Program-made: the position numbers and the translations under genes
The notes under the pieces: generated by a model
What the model was told of the DNA's origin: nothing
The model's database searches: none
What the model saw: only the letters and a program-made list of their open reading frames with translations
DNA from: Bdellovibrionales bacterium
Lineage (GTDB): Bacteria > Bdellovibrionota > Bdellovibrionia > Bdellovibrionales > UBA1609
DNA length: 64,000 nucleotides
Direction of reading: 5' to 3'
NCBI GenBank assembly: GCA_016716765.1
Contig: JADJVA010000020.1
Span: 124,001 to 188,000, forward strand
In this document: one piece after another, positions 1 to 8,626 of the stretch
How the letters are laid out: every line of letters begins with the position of its first letter
How positions within the stretch are numbered: the first letter of the stretch is position 1

Positions 1-1125
1 CGTCGTCACGTAAATAAATACCTTTTGCTGCATGAGAGCCGCTGTCTGAAGGACGCGACCGATGAGTTGGCCAGCCTCTCTATCTCGGCCATCCCCGCCT
101 GTGCGAGTGTTGTTATGATAATCGAAGCCGCCCAATTCTAAGCTGGCGGCACTCGCATTTCCATTGATCGTATTATAAACCATGGACCCAAAAACAAGGG
201 CCTGACTATTGTCAGCAGCTGCGGCCGCGTTCCAGACCGCAGCAATTCCCCGATTGTCCTGTCGGAGATCCAACGAATCATTGGTCGAACCAATAACATC
301 ATTGTTCTTTTGGCCTGCACATTCAATTAAATTTTGAAGGTTCTCGCCTCCACTTAAACTAGAAAGGTTACGGGCCTGCTCCATACTGAGCTTATCGATG
401 GATTTAAAAAGCGAAATTTGTTGATTGCGATTCAATCTGCCAAGTGCGTTTGTGAATCCTCCTGCCGCGCCAACCAGGTCTTGATACCGGCTGACGACAA
501 GTGGTACAGGCGGTTTGACAAAGGCCTCTGACTGATTGATTCCAGTTGCGGATCCCTTGCGACCCAGTTTAGGCAATTTAGCGCCAACCCGCCCAGCCGC
601 TGCCACCATTCCAGATGCATCGATTTTGTTTGAGTCCGTGTTATCACGTAGAACAACATTCACTCCAACAAATGCTGTCCTATCCAATGTGGTCGCGACT
701 GCCGTCTCCTTGATTCCAGCAAGTAACTTGGAAATTCCATTTCCCGCAAAAGGCACATTCCCAAAAGCCCGCTCAATTGGTAAACTGCCTCCGGCTCCCA
801 AACCCATTTTATCGTAGGAAGGCAACAACTGTCCTCCCGCATCCATTGGGACAAAATTAGATCCAAGAGAGGCGCCGCCCGATAAATTGATGGTAATAAA
901 CGGAGCCAGACCTCCAGCTGCAAGAGCTGGATCAGTTTCGCATGTTGCTGCGTAAGCCAATTCACTCCTTGCTAAAACATTGGCAATCGATGGGAGTATC
1001 AAAAGACCCGAAAATTTGAGCAATCCTGCCGATAGAAACTCACGACGAGTTGTAGGAATTCCATGACCTTCTAAAATCTTAAAATGACCTTCCTTGATTA
1101 ACTTTTCGATATCAGACTTTTTCAC
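1..1125 (-). CDS. Tat-exported DUF1501-like protein, partial (C-terminus outside window)
   Basis: The frame is open for 375 codons from a GTG at 1125-1123 to the window edge, so the C-terminus is missing. The GTG is preceded by AAGGAGAGG at good spacing. Near residue 23 is a twin-arginine motif (TTRREFLSAG) followed by a hydrophobic stretch (LLKFSGLLILPSIANVLA), so export as a folded protein by the Tat route is expected. The mature part contains FITINLSGGASLGSNFVP and, near the window edge, LGGFDYHNNTRTGGDGRDRE, which fit the DUF1501 family seen in planctomycete-type cytochrome clusters. Family function is not established. It is the last gene of a minus-strand module after a lipoprotein (1217-1918) and a CxxCH protein (1936-3348), and has a clear analogue at 7061-8608. 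DUF1501 assignment is by pattern recognition and was not tested by a search. Confidence 0.8.
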   Translation of the reverse strand, partial: MKKSDIEKLIKEGHFKILEGHGIPTTRREFLSAGLLKFSGLLILPSIANVLARSELAYAATCETDPALAAGGLAPFITINLSGGASLGSNFVPMDAGGQLLPSYDKMGLGAGGSLPIERAFGNVPFAGNGISKLLAGIKETAVATTLDRTAFVGVNVVLRDNTDSNKIDASGMVAAAGRVGAKLPKLGRKGSATGINQSEAFVKPPVPLVVSRYQDLVGAAGGFTNALGRLNRNQQISLFKSIDKLSMEQARNLSSLSGGENLQNLIECAGQKNNDVIGSTNDSLDLRQDNRGIAAVWNAAAAADNSQALVFGSMVYNTINGNASAASLELGGFDYHNNTRTGGDGRDREAGQLIGRVLQTAALMQQKVFIYVTT

Positions 1126-1216
1126 ATCCCTCTCCTTGGTATGTATCCCTATTGCTCCTCGAACTTCCTATCATCACCTTGCCTAAACACATCAAAGACA
1201 TTTCAGAATGCCCCGT

Positions 1217-1918
1217 CTACAATGTAAACGCATCCAAGCTTGCTATCATCGCTGAACACAAATAGAGGGCAACGATTTCAGTATCTCTCGCTGCTGTTCC
1301 TCCAGCACTTACCGCCTCCGCCAAGGCGGATTGCAATATCTGAAGTTCCGCATCTGTTTCATTTCGCCCCCAAAAAGAACGCGCCAATCGACGGATGCTA
1401 TCTGCGCGACCGGCATTGCTAAAGTTTGCCGGACCAGAACCGAAATTAACCTGAGAGTAAATCCTTCTGTCATCTGCTGGTTTTGCCTTTTCTTGAACTA
1501 TTAAATCGTTACAAACTTCGCCTCCGACAGAAGCAAGAGCCATGACAATCGGAGCATTCATTGAATTTGCCCTGCCGTTCTCAGAAAACGTGGTCTTCTT
1601 TAAGTCGTACATTGCCACAGTTGCCGTACTTGGCACATCGATTCCGGCAATTGACATCATATTTTTTAGAACCTGCCCTGAATGCAGAACAGCCACAGTG
1701 CGAGCACCGGTAACGATTTTGAGATCACCGTTTGTATTCGACCCCTGTTGAGGAGGCGGATCCTCAACTTCCTGTAAGATGACTTGGGCCTTAGGTTTTT
1801 TATAACTATGGATAAAGCTATTGTTACAGCCCATAGCGAACAGGACAAAAAATGCACATATGCAGGTCCTGATTTGAAAATTCTGTCTCATTGTTTTTAG
1901 CTCTTCTCTTTCTCCCAT
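1217..1918 (-). CDS. small lipoprotein of the DUF1501/CxxCH module
   Basis: The 233-residue product has a charged start, a hydrophobic segment and a lipobox ending at Cys31 (FVLFAMGC), so it should be a lipoprotein processed by signal peptidase II. The ATG at 1918 has a strong AGAGGAG eight bases upstream. A second ATG at 1891 would give a more usual short n-region and cannot be excluded. The C-terminal third (SFWGRNETDAELQ ... LYLCSAMIASLDAF) resembles in layout the end of the plus-strand lipoprotein at 5404-5955 (AYGRN ... LLCIIVLSSAEFV). Both recall the last helices of DUF1592/DUF1553-type proteins. It lies 17 bases after the CxxCH gene and 91 bases before the DUF1501 gene, so co-transcription is likely. 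The role is unknown; it may be an outer-membrane-anchored partner of the haem protein. Confidence 0.8.
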   Translation of the reverse strand: MGEREELKTMRQNFQIRTCICAFFVLFAMGCNNSFIHSYKKPKAQVILQEVEDPPPQQGSNTNGDLKIVTGARTVAVLHSGQVLKNMMSIAGIDVPSTATVAMYDLKKTTFSENGRANSMNAPIVMALASVGGEVCNDLIVQEKAKPADDRRIYSQVNFGSGPANFSNAGRADSIRRLARSFWGRNETDAELQILQSALAEAVSAGGTAARDTEIVALYLCSAMIASLDAFTL

Positions 1919-1935
1919 GATTTTACTCCTCTTCT

Positions 1936-3348
1936 CTACTGACCGAGACAGGTACCTTGAATGGCTATTCGCTCAAACAGCCACTTAAGATTGTATTTAT
2001 TGTTCTCAAAGGCATCCGCCGTATCTGCAATGAGTTGACTCTCCTCAACCGTCGGATTCCGTTTGCAAACAGAAGAATAAACTTTATTTACCATGCAGCG
2101 ACTAAAAGCACGTGAATTTGAAACCATTGTTCCAAAGGATTTTATGCCAGAACCCTGAATAGCACCTCTCCAGCCAAAGTATTTAAGATTCGATCCACGA
2201 ACTGCCTGATTAACCCAAGACGTATCTTTTGTTTCGTATCCATCCGGGAACACCTCCGCATTTGCGTTGAGTTTATTTGAGACTCCGGTTGATGATCGCT
2301 TCATTTGATTTTCCCCGTTGCCTGCGGCAAGGATCTGTCCGAACTTAACTCTGTTATTCTCAAAATCCACCTGAGCAAAAGCACCCCTCAATGGATCCAT
2401 TCCTGTATGACATCCCTTGCAAGTCGTTTGATATTTGACATTTGACCCACCTGGATAGCGATCCACATCTCTTCCGATTCTGGCATCAGAAGTTGAGGTG
2501 TCTGCCCACTGCTCGATAGGAATGCAGAGAAATTCTCGAAAAGTGAATTCAACCAAGCGCCGATTTGTTCCAGCAGTTGCGTGTGCGGCCAGCCAGCCAC
2601 GAGAAGTTAGTATCCCTGCCGGGTCGGGATTGGCGACAGGCGTACCTTGAGGTCCAATCACCTGCTGCCCATCCACTCGTTGAATCACAGTTCCCAAAGA
2701 TAGACCCAAGCGATCAATTGCTTCATAATGCAAGTTCGATAGTAACAGATCTCTAGCCACATCCTGCGGTACATTGGCAGCCAATGAAGCCTCAGCTTTA
2801 TAGTAAAAATCCCCACTCAACAGAAGGCGCGCATCAAGCTGATCACGAGTCGCGCCAACCACTGTTGCAACAAAATCAGTCAGGGGAGCTCTGAGGGTCT
2901 CCTCCCTCGTAGACATGAGAGCAGCGAAGTCCCTGACTGTGATATCATAAAAACTCACTTCTTTAGTGATAAGAGCGGCGGCCTGACTGTCCATTTTGTT
3001 TAACAATAGATTTTCTACTTCGTCGAGAATCGGGTGGTCGATGGGAACCCGAACACCGGCCAACCGGTGATATAGTAAAGCTGCCTTGAGGCGGGTAGAG
3101 CTAATTGCTTCATTTGGCTTGGGAGTCACCTGTCCAAAGGATAGTCCGAATAGGCTCGAGGAGGCCAATTGAAAAAGTGAAGACAATGAAAGCTCGTTCT
3201 GGTTATTTGCGCTCTCCAAATCTCGAGCCTGGACTTGACAGCATATGAGGACCAAAGCAAAGGCAATGCAAACTGCCTTGAGATGGTTATTCCATCGATC
3301 TTTCTTTTTGCTATAAATTATCCATTTTGAGAGTCTGTTACCTTCCAT
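1936..3348 (-). CDS. exported CxxCH protein, DUF1592/DUF1588-like
   Basis: The product has 470 residues. A basic N-terminus and hydrophobic segment (about residues 23-41) form a signal peptide, probably cut near QVQARD. A single c-type haem motif CKGCH lies at residues 310-314, followed by TGMDP. The block before it (AGILTSRGWL ... NRRLVEF ... FLCIPIE) follows the pattern of DUF1592/DUF1588 domains in planctomycete cytochrome proteins, where a cysteine-containing LLC segment precedes the CHxxMDP haem site. The C-terminus (CKRNPTVEESQL ... FERIAIQGTCL) also fits that group. The electron partner and substrate are unknown. The ATG is preceded by AAAGAGG. It is the first gene of the minus-strand module, and its counterpart on the plus strand is at 5955-7064. 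Confidence 0.82.
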   Translation of the reverse strand: MEGNRLSKWIIYSKKKDRWNNHLKAVCIAFALVLICCQVQARDLESANNQNELSLSSLFQLASSSLFGLSFGQVTPKPNEAISSTRLKAALLYHRLAGVRVPIDHPILDEVENLLLNKMDSQAAALITKEVSFYDITVRDFAALMSTREETLRAPLTDFVATVVGATRDQLDARLLLSGDFYYKAEASLAANVPQDVARDLLLSNLHYEAIDRLGLSLGTVIQRVDGQQVIGPQGTPVANPDPAGILTSRGWLAAHATAGTNRRLVEFTFREFLCIPIEQWADTSTSDARIGRDVDRYPGGSNVKYQTTCKGCHTGMDPLRGAFAQVDFENNRVKFGQILAAGNGENQMKRSSTGVSNKLNANAEVFPDGYETKDTSWVNQAVRGSNLKYFGWRGAIQGSGIKSFGTMVSNSRAFSRCMVNKVYSSVCKRNPTVEESQLIADTADAFENNKYNLKWLFERIAIQGTCLGQ

Positions 3349-3805
3349 GGCAAACCTCTTTCATCCCTAATATTTTTCTGACAAGAAGGAATTTTTCCCT
3401 CTTGTTGGTCTGTTCAACGACCTCAGATATGCGCCTTTTTTTAGTGCATATCTCAGACCACCCCCAATTCGAAAATATAGCGAAATGAAAGGAGAGTAGC
3501 TAGACAGTGAATAGAATTCATACAAAAGAGTCGTCGAATTTTAGAAAAACTCTGTCATTCTTTTAGGCATGTGTCGTGAATCATGAATCATGACTATTCT
3601 ATCTGAATCCTCTAAGGACAGATCTGAGGTTCTGCTTAGAATCTCGACAGTTCTCAGACAAATAACCAATTTCCTAATCCGATCTGAAAATAATTAATCC
3701 ATAAAATCAAGGAGTTAGTATCTTACCTCGACGGCACCAGCCTTGCTTTTACTTAAGTTAAGGAAATGAAATAAATCTATACCCGCATTTGGGAGAGAGC
3801 GCAAA
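3349..3805. other. 457-base divergent intergenic region
   Basis: No convincing gene lies here. The region separates the minus-strand CxxCH gene from the plus-strand subtilase and must hold promoters for both. It contains an inverted repeat (3425-3453, listed separately), a short direct repeat of GAATCAT around 3579-3592 and several A/T-rich stretches. No consensus promoter pair could be chosen with confidence. Confidence 0.5.
3425..3453. promoter_or_regulatory. inverted repeat AGATATGC/GCATATCT
   Basis: A perfect 8-base inverted repeat (3425-3432 and 3446-3453) with a 13-base T-rich centre lies about 75 bases upstream of the minus-strand CxxCH gene. It could be a regulator binding site or a weak hairpin. 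There is no direct evidence for either. Confidence 0.35.
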
Positions 3806-5158
3806 ATGACATCCAAATTCAAATATATGAGCGTCCTCACCCCGATTGTCGTACTCGTTTCAACCAGTCTTTACGTCCAATTTCGAGAGATCCAGCAGCT
3901 CGAAATGACAGATTCTCCGAGCAAATCAACCCAACGCCAAACTGAACTCGGAAATGGCGTTCAAAAAAAGGACCGAGGCTCAAAAACTGAGAAAAATCTC
4001 ATGATGAATGATCAAGCCGTTGCGCAGAAGTGGGGAATTGACCTGACTCACGCAACCAAAGCCTGGGAAAAATTAAATGCCCGAGGCGAAGGGGTTGTAA
4101 TTGCCGTAATTGATACGGGAATCGACACTCGGCATCCAGCTCTACAATCTAACTTGTGGGTGAATTCCGGTGAAATCGGTTTTGATTCGAAGGGAAGAAG
4201 TAAAGCTTCTAACGGAATTGATGACGATAAAAATGGCTACGCAGATGATGTCCATGGTTGGAATTTTGTTAGCAATACGCCCGATCTCACTGACAACCAC
4301 GGCCACGGCACTCATATCGCCGGAATTATCGCAGGAGAGGGAAGAGACACTCAAAGCTTGTCTGGTGTGGCCCCTAAATCAAAAATAATGACCCTCAAAT
4401 ATTATGATCCCGGAGCTCCCGGATTAAACAATTTAAAAAATACCGTTCTCGCGATCAAGTATGCGATCGCGATGAAACAGAAAAATAATATTTCAAAATT
4501 GATAATTAACTACTCGGGTGGAGGATTAGAGCCTAGTTCCGAAGAGAAGGCAGCAGTGGAACTCGCTCAAAAAAATGGAATTCTATTTATTGCTGCGGCG
4601 GGAAACGAACGCTCAAATTCGGATCAAAAGCCCTATTTCCCTGCTGATTATGGTGTATCAAATATTATTTCTGTAACGGCTATTGACCGAGATCGCAATA
4701 TTTTGCCTAGCAGTAACTTTGGCGCTCACAGCGTCGATCTTGCCGCTCCCGGAAATGATATCTATTCATCTCTACCAAATGGACAGTATGGCTTCATGAC
4801 TGGAACATCTCAAGCGACCGCCTTTGTAACGGGAGTTGCAGCTCTGATTATGTCCTATAATCCTGACTTCAAGCCTGATCAAGTCCGTAAATATCTCACT
4901 CAAACTGGGGATCTTGATCCAAAACTTGAGGGTAAGACGATCTATCGTAAACGCCTAAACACCTACAATGCTCTTGTTACTCTCGATCAAGGCGTTGGTC
5001 TGACAGGAGTTATTGCTGAAAATTCTGTGAATATGAAGCCCTTCCAATTTTCCGCAGATCCACAGGCCCTCGAAGACGAAGTCAAAACAAAAAAGCCCAG
5101 CGAACAGTTTGTGATTTCCGGTCGAGCAATTATGCAAAAGATTATTAAATCAAATTAA
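3806..5158 (+). CDS. subtilisin-like serine protease (S8 family)
   Basis: This 450-residue protein carries the complete S8 catalytic triad: Asp103 in VIDTGIDTRHP, His167 in NHGHGTHIAG and Ser335 in GTSQATAF. The oxyanion asparagine is Asn267 in AAAGNE. Residues 8-25 form one hydrophobic segment that could be a signal peptide or membrane anchor. A short linker (about 30-70) precedes the catalytic domain, so no full inhibitor-type propeptide is evident. About 75 residues follow the catalytic core. It should cleave proteins in the periplasm or outside the cell. It stands alone between two opposed DUF1501/CxxCH modules, and whether it processes their products is open. Confidence 0.93.
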   Translation: MTSKFKYMSVLTPIVVLVSTSLYVQFREIQQLEMTDSPSKSTQRQTELGNGVQKKDRGSKTEKNLMMNDQAVAQKWGIDLTHATKAWEKLNARGEGVVIAVIDTGIDTRHPALQSNLWVNSGEIGFDSKGRSKASNGIDDDKNGYADDVHGWNFVSNTPDLTDNHGHGTHIAGIIAGEGRDTQSLSGVAPKSKIMTLKYYDPGAPGLNNLKNTVLAIKYAIAMKQKNNISKLIINYSGGGLEPSSEEKAAVELAQKNGILFIAAAGNERSNSDQKPYFPADYGVSNIISVTAIDRDRNILPSSNFGAHSVDLAAPGNDIYSSLPNGQYGFMTGTSQATAFVTGVAALIMSYNPDFKPDQVRKYLTQTGDLDPKLEGKTIYRKRLNTYNALVTLDQGVGLTGVIAENSVNMKPFQFSADPQALEDEVKTKKPSEQFVISGRAIMQKIIKSN

Positions 5159-5403
5159 GTTAAGTTATATTGATTTATTACCGTTTCATTCTGGCACAAT
5201 CCAAAAAGAATTTCTGAACATCATTAGTTTCAAATTGAGACATTTCAAAAGAAAGCCATCTCATAAATCGATCTTCTTTTTGTCACTAGACGATTTCGTG
5301 CACATTCTTATTGCTGGAATACGCCTCTACGAGACCATTTTTGGCATGGTGGTTGCTTTTTATCTTATATAAATCAGCTCATTTTTTGGAAATGGTGAGT
5401 TAA

Positions 5404-5955
5404 GTGGTGAAATGGTACACACTCTTTTTGACTTCAATTTTGGTCCTGGGTTGCGGGAGGAATTTTCTTCCAAGATCTCCGCAATCAACAAATGAAGAAA
5501 ATGGCCTCCAATTTGACCCTCCACTGTCACCAAAATCATTTCTGATTGGACGCGCAGATATACGTCTTATACCTTATAAATCAATTGAGTCAAAAATCAG
5601 ATACTTGATCGCTGACCTTCCCCAATCCGCCTTACAGCCGATGAGAGCCATCAATTTTCAAATGAGTGATTATGATTTCTCCCAGGGAATCTCCCCCGAA
5701 TCCTCCTGGGGAAGAACCAAAATGTCAGATTGGATGACTGCTCTGATGCCAATTTGTCAATCTGCCCAATTCCACCAGCAGTACACCTTCCCAACCCAAG
5801 CTATTGGCTTTATTGAACGGGCTTATGGCCGAAATAAAATGGCGACAGACGATCAACTCGTTACTGATGTCACAGCAATTGCAACCAATAACAACGAAAA
5901 AATCGAGCTCCTGTGCATCATCGTTCTGAGCTCAGCAGAATTTGTAGGTCAATAA
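5404..5955 (+). CDS. small lipoprotein of the plus-strand DUF1501/CxxCH module
   Basis: The 183-residue product starts at GTG (tandem GTG codons at 5404 and 5407) and has a short signal peptide with lipobox LVLGC at about residue 17, indicating a lipoprotein. The C-terminal part (IERAYGRN ... IELLCIIVLSSAEFV) matches in layout the end of the minus-strand lipoprotein at 1217-1918 and of DUF1592/DUF1553-like proteins. Its TAA overlaps the ATG of the next gene (TAATG at 5953-5957), which suggests translational coupling with the CxxCH protein. An A/T-rich stretch with TATCTTATATAA near 5360 could be its -10 region. Function unknown. Confidence 0.8.
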   Translation: MVKWYTLFLTSILVLGCGRNFLPRSPQSTNEENGLQFDPPLSPKSFLIGRADIRLIPYKSIESKIRYLIADLPQSALQPMRAINFQMSDYDFSQGISPESSWGRTKMSDWMTALMPICQSAQFHQQYTFPTQAIGFIERAYGRNKMATDDQLVTDVTAIATNNNEKIELLCIIVLSSAEFVGQ

Positions 5956-7064
5956 TGAGAATGATCAATCTGTTTATCTATTTTTTCTCCCTGTTTCCTC
6001 TCATAGCCGTTATTGAGTCTAAAGCTGAGGATTCCAAGGTATATCCGAGCGAGGCCATTGCCTTCTATTTGCGACAAGTATCCAGTACGATCATCGGAAG
6101 ACCACTTAGCCTTGAAGAAAAAAAGCTCATTGAAGAAAAGCGAATTGAAGCAGTAGCAGAGATTCTTGACCAGTGGATGACCTCTGGTTTTTTCATAACT
6201 TCCGTTCGATCAATGCTTGAAACTCAATTGTCCGTCAGCGGGAAAGCGAATGGAATCAATTTTAATCTTCCCGGAAATCTAGCAGCCCATTTGGCTCAAA
6301 ATAAACTGCCCTACTCATCTATTCTCACAGCCAACTATTGTATTGGAGATGATGGAAAGAAAACTCCCTGCGATACAGGGGCCCCTTATTCAGCAGGAGT
6401 ACTGACAACCAAAGCCTATATGGTGAACGGACAAGGTCGATTTAATTTGCGACGAGCTCGAAAAATGCTCAAGCAGTTTGCTTGCAAACAGTATCCCTTG
6501 AATCGCACATTACAAATTCCGCTTCTAAAGCAAGATTTAATCACGATGTTTCAAGATGATCAAGCACCCAACACGGGAGATCAATTTGGAAACGGAACAG
6601 CTTGCTACAGTTGTCACTCACAGTTTGGTGCTCATACGCAATTTTACGTAAAGTTTGATTCGTTCGGAGTTTACCAAGCTTCCGCAACAGGAGAGCAGGA
6701 TACAAGTCCTGGAGTCGAGGCTGGTCGCTCAAAAAACAATCTCTACACATCCCACCTCAATACATCTGCAAAATCGTCTGAGGAATCTCAAATGTTTGGC
6801 CACACGGTGAGAAATTTGGCTGAGGCGGCCAAGGTCATGACCGAAAGCCCTCTCTTTCTCCAATGTGGAATTCGCAACGTGCTTCAGTACTATTTGCGAC
6901 TTTTGCAGAATGAAGCTGATGGCATAAATGAGGACCTCATTGAAACTATTCACCAAAAGATATTGATCGAATCCAAAGATCCGACCTTTCAACAGATAAT
7001 AAAGCAGGCTCTCATTCATCCATTGGTCATTGAATCAGTACTTAAGGCAGGGAGAGACAAATGA
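5955..7064 (+). CDS. exported CxxCH protein, DUF1592/DUF1588-like
   Basis: The frame is open from 5913, but the ATG at 5955 is preferred because it overlaps the stop of the upstream gene and begins a good signal peptide (MRMINLFIYFFSLFPLIAV). The resulting 369-residue protein has one haem motif CYSCH at residues 217-221. The preceding block AGVLTTKAYM ... RRARKMLKQFACKQ parallels AGILTSRGWL ... VEFTFREFLCIP in the minus-strand protein at 1936-3348, so the two appear to be distant paralogues. The fold resembles DUF1592/DUF1588 planctomycete cytochrome proteins. Its last codon overlaps the ATG of the DUF1501 gene (ATGA at 7061), so all three genes are tightly coupled. Confidence 0.83.
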   Translation: MRMINLFIYFFSLFPLIAVIESKAEDSKVYPSEAIAFYLRQVSSTIIGRPLSLEEKKLIEEKRIEAVAEILDQWMTSGFFITSVRSMLETQLSVSGKANGINFNLPGNLAAHLAQNKLPYSSILTANYCIGDDGKKTPCDTGAPYSAGVLTTKAYMVNGQGRFNLRRARKMLKQFACKQYPLNRTLQIPLLKQDLITMFQDDQAPNTGDQFGNGTACYSCHSQFGAHTQFYVKFDSFGVYQASATGEQDTSPGVEAGRSKNNLYTSHLNTSAKSSEESQMFGHTVRNLAEAAKVMTESPLFLQCGIRNVLQYYLRLLQNEADGINEDLIETIHQKILIESKDPTFQQIIKQALIHPLVIESVLKAGRDK

Positions 7065-8608
7065 AATTTCCTCCGTTTGAGCACATGGCTCCAAATGACC
7101 GTCGCAATTTTCTAAAAGCACTGGGAACTGTATTAGCGCTTCCCTTTACTCCAAAAGCGGTCCAGGAAGGTATTGCAGAAATTCTTTTCGGACCACTCTG
7201 TTATGCTCAAGCCTTTCCAGAAAACCAAGCGACCTATTTTGTCGAGATCAATCTTCGCGATCAATTTGATATTGGCCACGCAATTGTGCCACCAGGCATT
7301 GCCACACACCCAGGACTTAAACGAGGAAGTCTCGACAATCAAGTTGTTCTCTATGACAATCCCAGCAGCCTATTGAGCGCTGGGAATCGATTTTTCCTTA
7401 CAACTGAAGGCCGACCCCTCCAGCCATATCTGGACAATATTGCTGTGATCGACACTTGCGAATTAGGGATTGGAGTCATTCACGGACATGAAGCCTCAAG
7501 CGCACTGCGCTCGCCAGGCCGCAGTTTTACTGCCGGAGCCAATCGAAGTCCCATGTTTAACTTAGACCCTGCTGATGGAGATGGCGGAAACCAACAGCAT
7601 TACAGTGCTACTCCCACCCCCGCTGTCCTTCACAACTATTACCAAAAGCAACTCAACTCGCAAATCAAAAATGCGGTTGCATACAAGGGAGTGAGGCGAC
7701 CCGATCACACGATCTACCATCATTCAGCAAATCTTGCCAACGCCCAACCTGATCGCTATCAATCAACGGCGACCTTCTTGGCAGCCTTTAGCGGTTTGAC
7801 AAATACCACCGACACCATACTTTCAAAACACGGGACAACTATTGCGAGTCTACTAAAAAAAGTTGACGAAAATTTTCTCGCAAGTTTGAAATACGGAGAG
7901 TCGGCGAAGATCAATCATGGACAACAAATCACTGGTCTTGGAGTAGATCTCAAAAATCGCACGAATGTCACTCCGATAAATATTGCCTTATCGCCTGAAG
8001 AAATCAGTTTTTGGAGCACAGGAATCACTGATATTCCTCGGGCGAGTTATGGACCAAAAGCGCCTCTCTGGGAACAGACTGCCTATGCCACCAAGCTGAT
8101 TCAGAACAATGTAGTAAAGACAATTGCGCTCGAATATTGCTACATAGATGTTCACGATGATCGCAATGAAACTATTTTGCGATCGCAAGCAACTCAGTTT
8201 GCGTTTCCACTGGCACGAATGATTCAACAACTTAAGGCAGCCGGAAAATTTGATCAAACCGTGATCGCTATTTATACAACAGACGGTAGCAGATCTCCAG
8301 CTAGCGAATCTTATGGCACCAACAGTAAAAACAGCGTCATTCTCGCTGGCGGTCGCATTCGAGGTGGTTATTACGGCGACGTAAAGGTCGCCGGTGATCT
8401 TGGAAACGGGCATCAATTTAGCTATCACAAACCAAATGAAGCAAATGGCGTTGCGTTGGCCGCTGGCGACACCGCTGGTGGAGGGCGCACTTCCGGAGCT
8501 AGTGTTTGGAAAACAGTTGCTAAGGCACTTGGTATTTCTTCATCGCTTTATAACAGCTACACAGACGTGCAAAGCGCTCCAAGTTTGGATTTTCTACTTC
8601 GTACCTAA
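7061..8608 (+). CDS. Tat-exported DUF1501-like protein
   Basis: The product has 515 residues. The twin-arginine motif NDRRNFLKALG lies at about residues 12-22, followed by a hydrophobic segment, so Tat export is expected. The mature region has the DUF1501 pattern: an N-terminal block with GHEASSALRSPGRSF, and a C-terminal block with YTTDGSRSPASE and NSVILAGGRIRGGYYGDV. DUF1501 proteins are distant relatives of the alkaline phosphatase/sulfatase fold, but no substrate is known for this type. The gene overlaps the upstream CxxCH gene by four bases. It is the complete analogue of the partial gene at 1-1125. Confidence 0.83.
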   Translation: MKFPPFEHMAPNDRRNFLKALGTVLALPFTPKAVQEGIAEILFGPLCYAQAFPENQATYFVEINLRDQFDIGHAIVPPGIATHPGLKRGSLDNQVVLYDNPSSLLSAGNRFFLTTEGRPLQPYLDNIAVIDTCELGIGVIHGHEASSALRSPGRSFTAGANRSPMFNLDPADGDGGNQQHYSATPTPAVLHNYYQKQLNSQIKNAVAYKGVRRPDHTIYHHSANLANAQPDRYQSTATFLAAFSGLTNTTDTILSKHGTTIASLLKKVDENFLASLKYGESAKINHGQQITGLGVDLKNRTNVTPINIALSPEEISFWSTGITDIPRASYGPKAPLWEQTAYATKLIQNNVVKTIALEYCYIDVHDDRNETILRSQATQFAFPLARMIQQLKAAGKFDQTVIAIYTTDGSRSPASESYGTNSKNSVILAGGRIRGGYYGDVKVAGDLGNGHQFSYHKPNEANGVALAAGDTAGGGRTSGASVWKTVAKALGISSSLYNSYTDVQSAPSLDFLLRT

Positions 8609-8626
8609 AGTCAGGGGGAAGACCCG

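Noticed and set aside
432..965. Minus-strand short frames (432-659, 660-965) and a plus-strand frame 536-817
   Set aside because: They lie in other frames of the 1-1125 Tat protein, which has a ribosome site, a signal motif and a continuous frame.
7988..8428. 146-residue minus-strand frame
   Set aside because: Entirely inside the DUF1501 gene at 7061-8608. No ribosome site or recognisable domain.
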